A DNA stretch of 31,625 nt from an uncultured Cellvibrio sp. (GTDB lineage: Bacteria; Pseudomonadota; Gammaproteobacteria; Pseudomonadales; Cellvibrionaceae). The stretch covers positions 1-31,625 of the forward strand of contig CALFXJ010000015.1 of NCBI GenBank assembly GCA_937958105.1, read 5' to 3'. Made by a program: the position numbers and the translations under genes. Of the stretch, positions 24,508 through 31,625 are shown piece by piece (positions within the stretch are counted from its first letter, which is position 1; each line of letters begins with the position of its first letter). The notes under the pieces are model-generated. The model made no database searches. It saw only the letters and a program-made list of their open reading frames with translations, and had not been told where the DNA came from.

Positions 24508-26202
24508 TTAGAACGATGTACGACGATAGTCCCGGTACTCAGGCACCCAGAAGTTATTTTCGATTTTTACATCGATCAAGTCTTCCGGCACCGGAACAGC
24601 AACACCATCTTCTATAGCCTGTTTGAAAACCGCACGGGCGATGACTTTGCTGACGTCACGTATGCTGTGCAGTGGCGGCAGCAAGGCTCCCTGCCCCGTT
24701 CTTACCATTGGTGATGCCTCAGCCAATGCCCAGCTAGCAGCCATCATCATACCGTCTGTAATTCTCGTTGCTTTCGCCGATATCACTCCCAAACCGACAC
24801 CCGGGAAGATGTAGCTGTTGTTACATTGGGCAATTTCAAATCGCTGTCCCCCGATATCCACCGGAGCGAATGGACTTCCGGTCGCAACGATGGCTTTGCC
24901 ACTCGTCCACCGCAGAATATCCGCTGGCAATCCTTCCACCTGAGACGTCGGATTAGATAGAGGCAAGACGATGGGGTTCTCACAGTGAGCCTGCATCGCC
25001 TCTATGACTGCCTTCGTAAACAGTCCCGGCTGACCAGATACCCCAATCAAAATGGTAGGTCGCGTATTTACCACAACATCCAGCAGGTTAATCGTTCCGT
25101 CTGTTTTGTTATGAGTCAGCGACCATTGCTCCACGAGCGCATCATCAACAGCAAAGGGTTTCTGGAAGTTATAGAGATTCGGCGAGCTGACCCGCAGCAG
25201 GCCCGATTTACTCAAGAGGAATATACGGCTGCGGGCTTCCTTCTCGGTTAGACCCTCCGCACACATTTGTTGAACAACCTGCTCAGCTATTCCACAGCCT
25301 GCCGATCCTGCTCCGGCAAATACAACACGCTGTTCTGCCAGCCTTTCGCCCTTGGCCATACATGCTGCCAGCAAAGTGCCCACCGTCACCGAGGCAGTGC
25401 CTTGAATATCGTCATTAAAACAACAAATCTCATCGCGATAACGATTCAGTAAGGGCGTCGCATGAGCCTGAGCAAAGTCTTCAAACTGCATCAAGGCATC
25501 CGGCCAGCGGACCTTGACTGCCTGAATAAACTCATCGACAAATGCATAGTACTCGTCGCCGGTAATCCGGGGATGACGCCACCCCATATACATCGGGTCG
25601 TCAATCAACGAGGGATTATTACAACCCACGTCCAGAGTTACCGGGAGCGTATAGGCCGGGCTGATTCCACCACAAGCCGTATAAAGCGCCAGCTTGCCAA
25701 TCGGAATACCCATGCCACCGATACCTTGGTCGCCCAACCCCAGAATGCGTTCTCCATCGGTCACGACCAGGACTTTGACATTCTGCTTCGTGGCATTTTG
25801 CAGCATGTCGTCGATGCGATCCCGATCCGGATATGAAATAAATAAGCCCCGCTTGCGACGATAAATTTTGGAAAACTGCTGACATGCCAAACCCACAGTC
25901 GGTGTATAAATCAGCGGCATGATTTCCTGCAGATGGTCGGTGACCAAGCGAAAATACAAGGTCTCGTTGGTATCTTGAATATTTCGTAGATATATGTGTT
26001 TATCAATATCTGTCTGAAACGAGATGAGCTGCTGGTAAGCACGAGCCTTCTGCTCTTCAATCGTCTCAATACTGTATGGCAACAAACCTTCCAGATTGAA
26101 CTGCTGCCGTTCCTGTTGAGTAAATGCACTGCCCTTGTTCAACAAAGGGGCTTCCAAAAGCGCGGGACCAGCAAAAGGAATGTAGATGGGGCGTTTTTTC
26201 AC
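24508..26202 (-). CDS. maeA: NAD-dependent malic enzyme
   Basis: This 564-residue enzyme decarboxylates malate to pyruvate. Length and the motifs TPTVGLACQQFS, LVVTDGERILGLGDQG, FNDDIQGTASV, the dinucleotide motif FAGAGSAGCGIAE and VATGSPFAPV match the long eukaryote-type MaeA/SfcA form, not the phosphotransacetylase-fused MaeB. The start is a GTG at 26200-26202; no strong Shine-Dalgarno site is visible. It stands alone on its strand, divergent from the HopJ gene. It can supply pyruvate when carbon comes from fatty acids or TCA intermediates. Confidence 0.95.
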   Translation of the reverse strand: MKKRPIYIPFAGPALLEAPLLNKGSAFTQQERQQFNLEGLLPYSIETIEEQKARAYQQLISFQTDIDKHIYLRNIQDTNETLYFRLVTDHLQEIMPLIYTPTVGLACQQFSKIYRRKRGLFISYPDRDRIDDMLQNATKQNVKVLVVTDGERILGLGDQGIGGMGIPIGKLALYTACGGISPAYTLPVTLDVGCNNPSLIDDPMYMGWRHPRITGDEYYAFVDEFIQAVKVRWPDALMQFEDFAQAHATPLLNRYRDEICCFNDDIQGTASVTVGTLLAACMAKGERLAEQRVVFAGAGSAGCGIAEQVVQQMCAEGLTEKEARSRIFLLSKSGLLRVSSPNLYNFQKPFAVDDALVEQWSLTHNKTDGTINLLDVVVNTRPTILIGVSGQPGLFTKAVIEAMQAHCENPIVLPLSNPTSQVEGLPADILRWTSGKAIVATGSPFAPVDIGGQRFEIAQCNNSYIFPGVGLGVISAKATRITDGMMMAASWALAEASPMVRTGQGALLPPLHSIRDVSKVIARAVFKQAIEDGVAVPVPEDLIDVKIENNFWVPEYRDYRRTSF

Positions 26203-26322
26203 GTTGATACCGTTTCAGTAACAATAGGATGGGTGTGTCCAGATATTAACATGGATTGCTCAAACCTGACGTCCAAGCCAGAAAGGTCTGAGAACGGCGC
26301 AGAATTGTGCAGTGATGCCGGG

Positions 26323-26350
26323 TTGTAAAGTCGCCCGGCCCGTTTACAAT
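26323..26350 (+). promoter_or_regulatory. Promoter overlapping an inverted repeat, upstream of HopJ gene
   Basis: TTGTAA (26323-26328) and TACAAT (26345-26350) with a 16-base spacer form a plausible sigma-70 promoter. The same bases make a perfect 7-bp inverted repeat, TTGTAAA...TTTACAA, around a GC-rich centre. It could be an operator, or the symmetry could follow from the promoter elements themselves. Confidence 0.5.
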
Positions 26351-26386
26351 AGCGCCATTAAAGATCCACTACACCTTGAGAAATCC

Positions 26387-26752
26387 ATGACTACATTACA
26401 AGCATTTCTACATCAGCTCCTGGAAGCTCCGGAAAAGATTCAGTTCAATGACACCATGGCTGTTATTGATGCCCATTACGATTTTGTGCCTACGGCATTT
26501 CAGAATGGTGACCAGTTCAATGCCGCTGGAGAGAACTCTGGCTCATGTAAATTATTCAGTTTTGCGCAGCTCCATCAATTGTCTCCCGCACAGACGCTGC
26601 AATGTTTTGGAGCCTATTATCGAGAAGATGTATTGAACAATCCCAACGGGATAGATCATCAGAACATTCGCAATTTCATGCGCACAGGATGGGACGGCAT
26701 TCGCTTTGAAGGCCAGGCCCTTATCCCACGCAGCCGGACCGGAGAGCCATGA
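26387..26752 (+). CDS. HopJ-family protein
   Basis: This 121-residue protein matches the family named HopJ type III effector: an N-terminal helix, the IDAHYDFVPTAFQNG segment near 27-41, a NAAGENSGSCKLFSFA segment near 46-61, and NIRNFMRTGWDGIRFEG near 98-114. The name comes from Pseudomonas syringae, but the family is widespread in bacteria without type III secretion, and no secretion genes are here. A role as effector is unlikely; the true function is unknown. The ATG at 26387 follows TTGAGA. Its stop overlaps the next start by four bases (ATGA). Confidence 0.85.
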   Translation: MTTLQAFLHQLLEAPEKIQFNDTMAVIDAHYDFVPTAFQNGDQFNAAGENSGSCKLFSFAQLHQLSPAQTLQCFGAYYREDVLNNPNGIDHQNIRNFMRTGWDGIRFEGQALIPRSRTGEP

Positions 26753-27093
26753 TGAGACCATCCATTTTTATCTTATTCGCGTCTCTACTGATCAGCGCAT
26801 GTCAAGATAGACACGAACAGGATGCCCCAACAGAAACCATTAATCCGCAAGAAGAGTCCCAAAGCCTTATTCAGTGCCCTGAAAATCGGCCTGACGTATG
26901 CACACAGATTTATCAACCGGTCTGTGGCTTGGTGGACACCGGCATTCGCTGCATAACCACCCCCTGCCCCAGCGCCGAATTCAAAACGTTCGGTAATGCC
27001 TGCACAGCCTGCAGCGATACCAATGTGACGGGCTACCATGAAGGCGAATGCTCTGATGACAATGAAGAAGAAGCCGTAGCTCCGACGAAATAA
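26749..27093 (+). CDS. Cysteine-rich lipoprotein with Kazal-like domain
   Basis: This 114-residue protein has a lipoprotein signal (LLISAC, lipidated Cys18), a Glu- and Gln-rich linker, and a compact domain with eight Cys (43, 51, 59, 68, 73, 85, 88, 101). The pattern CTQIYQPVCG, then FGNACTAC, then GYHEGEC resembles Kazal-type protease inhibitors (CxxxYxPVCG...NxCxA...C). An insertion between the second and third key Cys carries an extra Cys pair. An acidic tail follows. The start overlaps the HopJ stop, so the two are translated together. Protease inhibition is inferred from the motif only. Confidence 0.75.
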   Translation: MMRPSIFILFASLLISACQDRHEQDAPTETINPQEESQSLIQCPENRPDVCTQIYQPVCGLVDTGIRCITTPCPSAEFKTFGNACTACSDTNVTGYHEGECSDDNEEEAVAPTK

Positions 27094-27124
27094 AAGCGGC
27101 AATGCGTCGCTGAGAGGAATGTCT

Positions 27125-27559
27125 ATGTGGTTGCAGAAAGAATTTCGGATTCGCGCCAGAAGTCGAGGGTTTCATCTGATTACTGACGAGGTTATTGCGG
27201 CCCTGCCTGATATCAAAAAAATTGATTGTGGCTTGCTGCACTTATTTATTCAGCATACCTCCGCCTCGCTGAGTATCAACGAAAACGCCGACCCTACCGT
27301 CCGCGAAGACCTGGAAGACCATTTTAATCATATGGTTCCCGAAGGCGCACCCTATTATCGCCACGATTACGAAGGCGATGATGACATGCCGGCCCATATC
27401 AAAAACTGCCTTCTTGGCTCCAGCCTCACAATTCCCATTACCGGAGGCAAGTTAAATCTGGGCATCTGGCAGGGCATATATCTTTGCGAGCATCGCAATC
27501 ACGGGGGCAGCAGAAGCCTTGTAGCAACGCTACAAGGCATGGGCCACAACGAAAGCTGA
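27125..27559 (+). CDS. yjbQ: YjbQ/UPF0047 family protein
   Basis: This 144-residue protein belongs to the YjbQ (UPF0047) family. Conserved parts are RSRGFHLITDE near the start, a HLFIQHTSASLSINENADP segment near 38-56, DMPAHIKN near 88-95, and GIWQGIYLCEHRNHGG near 115-130; His and Glu residues form the presumed metal site. Escherichia coli YjbQ has weak thiamine phosphate synthase activity, hence the label secondary thiamine-phosphate synthase. An ATG two codons earlier (27119) touches the Shine-Dalgarno GAGAGGA, so the ATG at 27125 is chosen. Its 3' end contains a perfect hairpin. Confidence 0.92.
   Translation: MWLQKEFRIRARSRGFHLITDEVIAALPDIKKIDCGLLHLFIQHTSASLSINENADPTVREDLEDHFNHMVPEGAPYYRHDYEGDDDMPAHIKNCLLGSSLTIPITGGKLNLGIWQGIYLCEHRNHGGSRSLVATLQGMGHNES
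27516..27538. repeat. Perfect 10-bp hairpin inside the 3' end of yjbQ
   Basis: GCCTTGTAGC and GCTACAAGGC are separated by AAC. No T run follows on either strand. It lies inside the coding sequence, 21 bases before the stop and near the convergent end of the microprotein gene. Confidence 0.7.
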
Positions 27560-27568
27560 CATCGGGTT

Positions 27569-27721
27569 TCAGTGGCGCTGCTTGCGCCGGGACACCATCA
27601 GCCCTGCTACCCCAATCAATAGTATTGCGAACAAGGGCAAACCCTCACCGAGCTGGTCACTTAATGATGCATACGCGGGACTTGCAGCAACAACGAGCAA
27701 CGCAAAATTAATCGTTTTCAT
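27569..27721 (-). CDS. 50-residue signal-peptide and C-terminal-anchor microprotein
   Basis: A 50-codon frame begins at an ATG preceded by AAGGA at eight bases and ends at TGA. It has a signal peptide of about 18 residues (MKTINFALLVVAASPAYA), a short polar stretch (SLSDQLGEG), a single hydrophobic helix (LPLFAILLIGVAGLMV) and a basic tail (SRRKQRH). The C-terminus is built like PEP-CTERM or VPLPA-type sorting tails (short motif, helix, Arg cluster), although the PEP itself is absent. The gene is convergent with yjbQ, with nine bases between stops. The function is unknown. Such proteins are often missed because of their size. Confidence 0.65.
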   Translation of the reverse strand: MKTINFALLVVAASPAYASLSDQLGEGLPLFAILLIGVAGLMVSRRKQRH

Positions 27722-27915
27722 GATCATTTCCTTATGCAGCTATAACAGATCATTTAAATACTTTCGCCAAGACTGGACAGCTATCAGCCAAGCAAACATC
27801 AAGCCAGCTGTTGGCGACAAAAAATAATCTGAAAAAACAAGACGTTACCCCTTCAAGCAGCAGGCGCTGTCACGCTGGACGTAAATTTTGTCGACGAGGA
27901 AGAAGATAGAAATTA

Positions 27916-28290
27916 TCAGGAAGATAGCCAGAGGTACGCTGTAAAAAATATCCACGACAGGATTAACAAAGCCCAAGGCAATATAGTCAAAGGCTGGCGA
28001 TTTTTTACGACAGTATCAACCGCTGCCGACGTGTCAGCTTGCTTTGACCCTTCAGCCAAGCGCTTCACTTTTTTAATTCGCTTATCAAGCTCCCGCGCCT
28101 TCTCGCTCTGCTGCCGCAGGAACTGCTCCATACCACGCTGAATACCCGCGGCAATCAAGCGGGTCTGTTCCCGCGTCTGGCCTTCAATATGCTGACTGTT
28201 AGCAATCTTCAACGCTTCTGCGCGGATATCTCGCGCTTCTTTTCTACTTTTGTCTTTCGATTTGTCTCTGTTTTTAACCGGGTTTGTCAT
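27916..28290 (-). CDS. DUF2956 membrane-anchored protein
   Basis: This 124-residue protein has a highly charged N-terminal part with the DUF2956 signature (GQTREQTRLIAAGIQRG at about 37-53, then KARELDKRIKKVK) and one C-terminal membrane helix (about residues 101-121), giving a tail-anchored topology. Function unknown. Its ATG overlaps the stop of the META-domain gene by four bases, so the pair is translationally coupled. Confidence 0.85.
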   Translation of the reverse strand: MTNPVKNRDKSKDKSRKEARDIRAEALKIANSQHIEGQTREQTRLIAAGIQRGMEQFLRQQSEKARELDKRIKKVKRLAEGSKQADTSAAVDTVVKNRQPLTILPWALLILSWIFFTAYLWLSS

Positions 28291-28772
28291 TGTGATTCGT
28301 CGCGAGAAGCTTTAATTACCTGATTGCCCTGCGCATCGCGCAGGATCAGTAAACCGTTGACCAGATTAGCCTGCACCGCCCCCGGCAACTGCTGAAACAG
28401 ACGCTGCTCCTGATCCATCAATGCGGGTAAGCACATCATCTTAGTTGCCCCAAGATTTTCAGAAATAGTGAGGCGTTCATTGATATAGGAATAAGAACCA
28501 AAAAAACGGTTGCAGCTGGCGTTGCCATTGATCGCTCCGTCTGCAGCAAACTGTATACGCGCCGGACTTCGATCAATCACCGGCCGATCCCCTATGTATT
28601 CCACATACCAGACCCCTACCAACTCCGCCGCTGTTGCGCCTTGGGAGGCGGCAGTTGCCGGGGTCGTCTTGTCAGATTCAGCAGCGACCTCGCGGGCAGG
28701 TTTACCCGCTTGCTGACAAGCGATTAAAAAAAGAGCTGATAAAATCAGTGAAAAACATGTGAGGAACTTCAT
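28287..28772 (-). CDS. META-domain lipoprotein
   Basis: This 161-residue protein has a lipoprotein signal (FLIAC, Cys19), an Ala- and Thr-rich linker, and a META/HslJ-type domain from about residue 50: LVGVWYVEYIGDRP, NASCNRFFGSY and ATKMMC. META domains are linked to heat-shock-induced and antibiotic-tolerance proteins such as HslJ. The frame extends to 28823, but the ATG at 28772 has AGGA at eight bases and begins the signal peptide. It is coupled to the DUF2956 gene. Confidence 0.88.
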   Translation of the reverse strand: MKFLTCFSLILSALFLIACQQAGKPAREVAAESDKTTPATAASQGATAAELVGVWYVEYIGDRPVIDRSPARIQFAADGAINGNASCNRFFGSYSYINERLTISENLGATKMMCLPALMDQEQRLFQQLPGAVQANLVNGLLILRDAQGNQVIKASRDESQ

Positions 28773-28933
28773 AAATGATTCCTGCGCAGGTATCCCGCGG
28801 TTGTTATTGTTAGAGCGTTTCAACGAATACCGAATCCCGGAGAGGAAGAGGATTCATCTATCTGAGGCTGCAGAAAATCGAAAATTCCCCTGACATTGTA
28901 AATAATCGTAATTCTTATGCCAGCCACAACAGA

Positions 28934-28955
28934 AAAGCGCCGCAATCGCGACGCT
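28934..28955 (-). terminator. Probable terminator of ffh
   Basis: On the minus strand a 9-bp stem (AAGCGTCGC/GCGGCGCTT, one G-T pair) with a GATT loop is followed by TTCTG. It lies ten bases past the ffh stop. The T tract is short, so efficiency is uncertain. Confidence 0.6.
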
Positions 28956-28965
28956 TCTCTGAAAA

Positions 28966-30354
28966 TTAACGGCGGAAGCCCGGTGGCAACCCTCCTCCTG
29001 GGGGCATACCTCCTGGCATCATCCCGCCCAGGCCGCGCATCATCTTGGCCATACCGCCGCCTTTCATCTTCTGCATCATCTTCGCCATTTGCTTGTATTG
29101 CTTCAGCAGGCGATTCAGGTCTTGAATCTGTGTTCCCGAACCCTGGGTAATGCGCCGCTTACGGGAACCGTTGAGGTCTTCCGGGTTGCGTCGCTCTTCC
29201 GGCGTCATAGAGTTGATAATGGCTTCCATCACTTTAAACTGCTTGGTCATGTTCGACTGCTGAGCCATTTGCGCAACGTTACCCATTCCGGGCAACTTGT
29301 CGAGCATAGAGGTTAAACCTCCCATATTCTGCATTTGCTGCAGCTGATCGCGCAGGTCTTCAAGATCAAACTTTTGACCTTTAGTGACTTTTTTAACCAG
29401 CTTATCGGCCTTGGCCTTATCGATGCTGCGCTCGGCCTGCTCGATCAGCGAGAGCACGTCACCCATACCAAGAATACGGGATGCAATACGTTCTGGGTGG
29501 AACGGCTCAAGGGCATCCACCTTTTCGCCCATACCCAAAAACTTGATCGGCTTGCCGGTAACATGCCGTACCGACAAGGCTGCCCCGCCCCGGGCATCAC
29601 CGTCTGCTTTGGTCAGGATCACACCCGTCAATGGCAGCGCGTCATTAAAGGCTTTCGCGGTGTTCACCGCATCCTGGCCAATCATGGCATCAATCACAAA
29701 CAGGGTTTCTGCGGGATTGATGGCTGCATGCAGATTCTGAATCTCCTGCATCAGTTCATCATCAATATGAAGCCGCCCTGCCGTGTCCACAATGACGACA
29801 TCCAGGAACTGGCGCCTGGCATGATCAATGGCTCCCCGTGCGATGTCCACGGGACGCTGTTCTGCCGTAGAAGGGAAGAACTCCACGTCAACTTCCTGAG
29901 CAAGCGTCTGCAACTGCTGAATAGCCGCAGGTCGATAAATGTCCGCACTGACGACCAGGACCTTTTTCTTTTCACGCTCTTTCAGGTAACGGGCGAGTTT
30001 GGCTACGGAGGTTGTTTTACCTGCCCCCTGCAGGCCGGCCATCAGGATGACGGCGGGCGGCTGTACCGCCAGCTTCAGTCCTTCATTGGCTGATCCCATG
30101 ACACTGATGAGTTCGTTTTCGACTATCTTGATGAACTGCTGACCTGGATTAAGGGCCTTACCTATCTGTTGTCCCAGCGCACGACTGCGCACCTGGTCAA
30201 TGAAGGCTTTAACCACCGGCAGGGCGACGTCCGCCTCCAGCAAAGCTTTTCGCACTTCACGCAGGGTATCTTTGATATTGTCTTCGGTTAAGCGGGCCTT
30301 GCCAGTAATGGTTCGCAAGGTGTGTGAAAGACGGTCTGTCAGATTTTCAAACAT
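28966..30354 (-). CDS. ffh: Signal recognition particle protein Ffh
   Basis: This 462-residue GTPase binds 4.5S RNA and signal sequences of nascent membrane proteins. The N domain (1-90), the G domain with GLQGAGKTT (near 107-115), DTAGRLHID (near 190-198) and TKADGDARGG (near 248-257), and the Met-rich M domain (from about 327) are present; the tail is rich in Gly, Met and Pro. In many gammaproteobacteria rpsP-rimM-trmD-rplS follows ffh; here a terminator and the META/DUF2956 pair follow. A ypjD-like gene is divergent upstream, as usual. Confidence 0.97.
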   Translation of the reverse strand: MFENLTDRLSHTLRTITGKARLTEDNIKDTLREVRKALLEADVALPVVKAFIDQVRSRALGQQIGKALNPGQQFIKIVENELISVMGSANEGLKLAVQPPAVILMAGLQGAGKTTSVAKLARYLKEREKKKVLVVSADIYRPAAIQQLQTLAQEVDVEFFPSTAEQRPVDIARGAIDHARRQFLDVVIVDTAGRLHIDDELMQEIQNLHAAINPAETLFVIDAMIGQDAVNTAKAFNDALPLTGVILTKADGDARGGAALSVRHVTGKPIKFLGMGEKVDALEPFHPERIASRILGMGDVLSLIEQAERSIDKAKADKLVKKVTKGQKFDLEDLRDQLQQMQNMGGLTSMLDKLPGMGNVAQMAQQSNMTKQFKVMEAIINSMTPEERRNPEDLNGSRKRRITQGSGTQIQDLNRLLKQYKQMAKMMQKMKGGGMAKMMRGLGGMMPGGMPPGGGLPPGFRR

Positions 30355-30593
30355 AAGCTTTCTCAGCGTTCGTTGAGTATCGGTGCTATGGAATGCCGCC
30401 CAAACGGCCAGAATCAGGCGGCGATTATACCCTTAAAAGGGACCTGGGTTGCCAGCTTCCGAGAGTTAAGCCATTGATATCAGGGGATCTGGCCAACCCT
30501 TCTATTTGCGTTCATCCTATGACAAACTTTGGTGCTACTCTATAATCGAATCGCGCCTCATTCTCATTTAGAGGCAATTTTCTCAGGCGTTAC

Positions 30594-31403
30594 ATGGATC
30601 AGGCTGAAACAATGGCACTTTATGCAAATCTTGCAGCAATCATTTTTTACGTCATGGCCGGCGTATACGCGGTTACCTGCTTCACGCGCCAACAACCGAT
30701 CCACCGCAAGAGCCTGTTTTCGCTGATCGGGGTCGCCCTGATCTTCCATGGCGGGGGCATTTATGGCTTAAGTGCAGCCTACCCGGGAGTGCAACTGGGC
30801 TTTTTCTCGGTTTCATCACTCATATTCTGGGTCATCAACCTGATTGTATTGTTCAGCAGCCTGAAGAAGGCTCTGCACAACCTGTTTATCCTGTTGAGTC
30901 CTTTGTCTGTCTTAGCAGTCGGTGCATCCATCATTGGACGGGATGCGAATGTGCAGATCTCCTACCAGCTGGCCAGCCATGTTGTGCTATCTATCCTCGC
31001 CTACAGCTTACTGACTATCGCAACCCTGCAGGCGCTGTTACTGGCGTATCAGAACCATCAGCTCAAAAGTAAACACACCATCGGTAAGGTGCGACTGTTA
31101 CCGCCCCTGCAGACGATGGAGTCTCTACTCTTTGAACTGTTATGGGCCGGCGAAATTCTGTTGACGCTTTCCATATTGTCAGGCATGTGGTTTCTGGAGG
31201 ATATTTTCGCCCAGCATCTGGCACATAAGACTGTTTTTTCCATTGCTGCCTGGGTCATCTACACCCTGCTGCTGTGGGGACGCCACCATTTAGGCTGGCG
31301 TGGCTACACCGCAATCCGCTGGACCCTGGGAGGGTTTGCATTGCTGATGCTCGCATACTTTGGCAGCAAACTGGTCCTGGAACTCATTCTTCACCGGACT
31401 TGA
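30594..31403 (+). CDS. ypjD: YpjD-like CcsA-type membrane protein
   Basis: This 269-residue protein has about eight hydrophobic segments and belongs to the cytochrome c assembly (CcsA/CcmC-like) superfamily. It contains the conserved HVVLSILAYSLLTIA helix near 128-142 and a WTLGGFALLMLAYFGSK end. The gene's place between ffh and a corB-like gene is the standard gammaproteobacterial context for YpjD, whose function is not settled. The start at 30594 is supported by AGG upstream; an ATG at 30612 is an alternative. Confidence 0.88.
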   Translation: MDQAETMALYANLAAIIFYVMAGVYAVTCFTRQQPIHRKSLFSLIGVALIFHGGGIYGLSAAYPGVQLGFFSVSSLIFWVINLIVLFSSLKKALHNLFILLSPLSVLAVGASIIGRDANVQISYQLASHVVLSILAYSLLTIATLQALLLAYQNHQLKSKHTIGKVRLLPPLQTMESLLFELLWAGEILLTLSILSGMWFLEDIFAQHLAHKTVFSIAAWVIYTLLLWGRHHLGWRGYTAIRWTLGGFALLMLAYFGSKLVLELILHRT

Positions 31404-31503
31404 TCCCGACAATACAGAGAAAATTCAAGCTGTTTCCGTTATTGATTAACCCGGGAAACTTCGTCAAGATAACCGGTCATTTCGCACTACAGGCTTCATC
31501 GTT

Positions 31504-31625
31504 TTGGACGACGCTTCGCTAGAATTTTTATTTGCCTTGCTGCTAGGCATGTTAATTCTGTCTGCATTCTTCTCGGGATCTGAGACCGGGATGATGTCAA
31601 TCAATCGTTATCGATTGAAACACCT
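31504..31625 (+). CDS. CorB/YfjD-type DUF21 transporter, N-terminal part
   Basis: The frame is cut by the window edge after 40 codons. It encodes a hydrophobic helix followed by FFSGSETGMMSINRYRLKH, the DUF21 signature of HlyC/CorC-type magnesium or cobalt efflux proteins. A TTG at 31504, with AGG ten bases ahead, fits the usual beginning (xDDASLEF); an ATG at 31549 would be too short. The gene normally follows ypjD. Full proteins continue into CBS and CorC_HlyC domains, not visible here. Confidence 0.82.
   Translation, partial: MDDASLEFLFALLLGMLILSAFFSGSETGMMSINRYRLKH

Noticed and set aside
26387..26752. Type III secretion effector
   Set aside because: The HopJ name is historical; no chaperone, hrp box or secretion gene is present and the family is widespread in bacteria lacking type III secretion.
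29335..30093. 252-codon plus-strand frame inside ffh
   Set aside because: Long antisense frame opposite a fully conserved essential gene; no recognisable motif.
1..31625. CRISPR arrays, tRNA or rRNA genes
   Set aside because: No regularly spaced repeats and no cloverleaf or rRNA-like stretches were seen in any intergenic region.

Overview
The window looks like a chromosomal segment of a gammaproteobacterium. Its GC content is moderate, its housekeeping genes are densely packed, and several arrangements resemble Pseudomonas or Cellvibrionales: a lexA-sulA operon with overlapping genes, fadBA with a 715-residue FadB, ppiB next to lpxH, acnB, miaE, and ffh divergent from a ypjD-like gene followed by a corB-like gene. 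The genus cannot be fixed from sequence alone; a Cellvibrionales-like member is an inference.

Positions 1-1512 are a decayed accessory patch. On the minus strand lie, in order, an Rhs core fragment with a nonsense codon, a frameshifted C-terminal toxin tip and a frameshifted small gene in the immunity position. On the plus strand lie a remnant with an internal TAG and a small secreted protein broken at a run of eight A. From 1538 to 7315 the minus strand carries a dimeric dUTPase, tatD, pilZ, holB and tmk. The usual tmk-holB adjacency is interrupted by two plus-strand genes, an RluA-type pseudouridine synthase and a TraF-family outer-membrane-like protein. From 7453 to 11480 come ppiB and lpxH (plus), then a small membrane protein, miaE, a DUF1289 protein and an SMP-30-type lipoprotein (minus).

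acnB (11882-14500) has a strong sigma-70 promoter, a GTG start and a near-perfect terminator. lexA-sulA follows behind two abutting SOS boxes. From 15803 to 26202 the minus strand holds a small unknown protein, a translationally coupled pair (TraB/GumN-family protein and a mannose-6-phosphate-isomerase-like cupin), fadA and fadB for fatty acid beta-oxidation, an XRE-cupin regulator just upstream of fadB, an SDR, a MmcQ/YjbR protein and a malic enzyme. These support fatty acid degradation feeding the TCA cycle (FadBA, AcnB, MaeA).

The last part carries a HopJ-family protein coupled to a cysteine-rich Kazal-like lipoprotein, yjbQ, a 50-residue signal-peptide-plus-anchor microprotein, a coupled META-domain lipoprotein and DUF2956 pair, ffh, a ypjD-like membrane protein and the start of a CorB-type transporter cut by the window edge. 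I saw no tRNA, rRNA, CRISPR array, complete insertion sequence or intact defence system. The least explained items are the Rhs patch, the 50-residue microprotein, the Kazal-like lipoprotein operon and the XRE-cupin gene beside fadBA.
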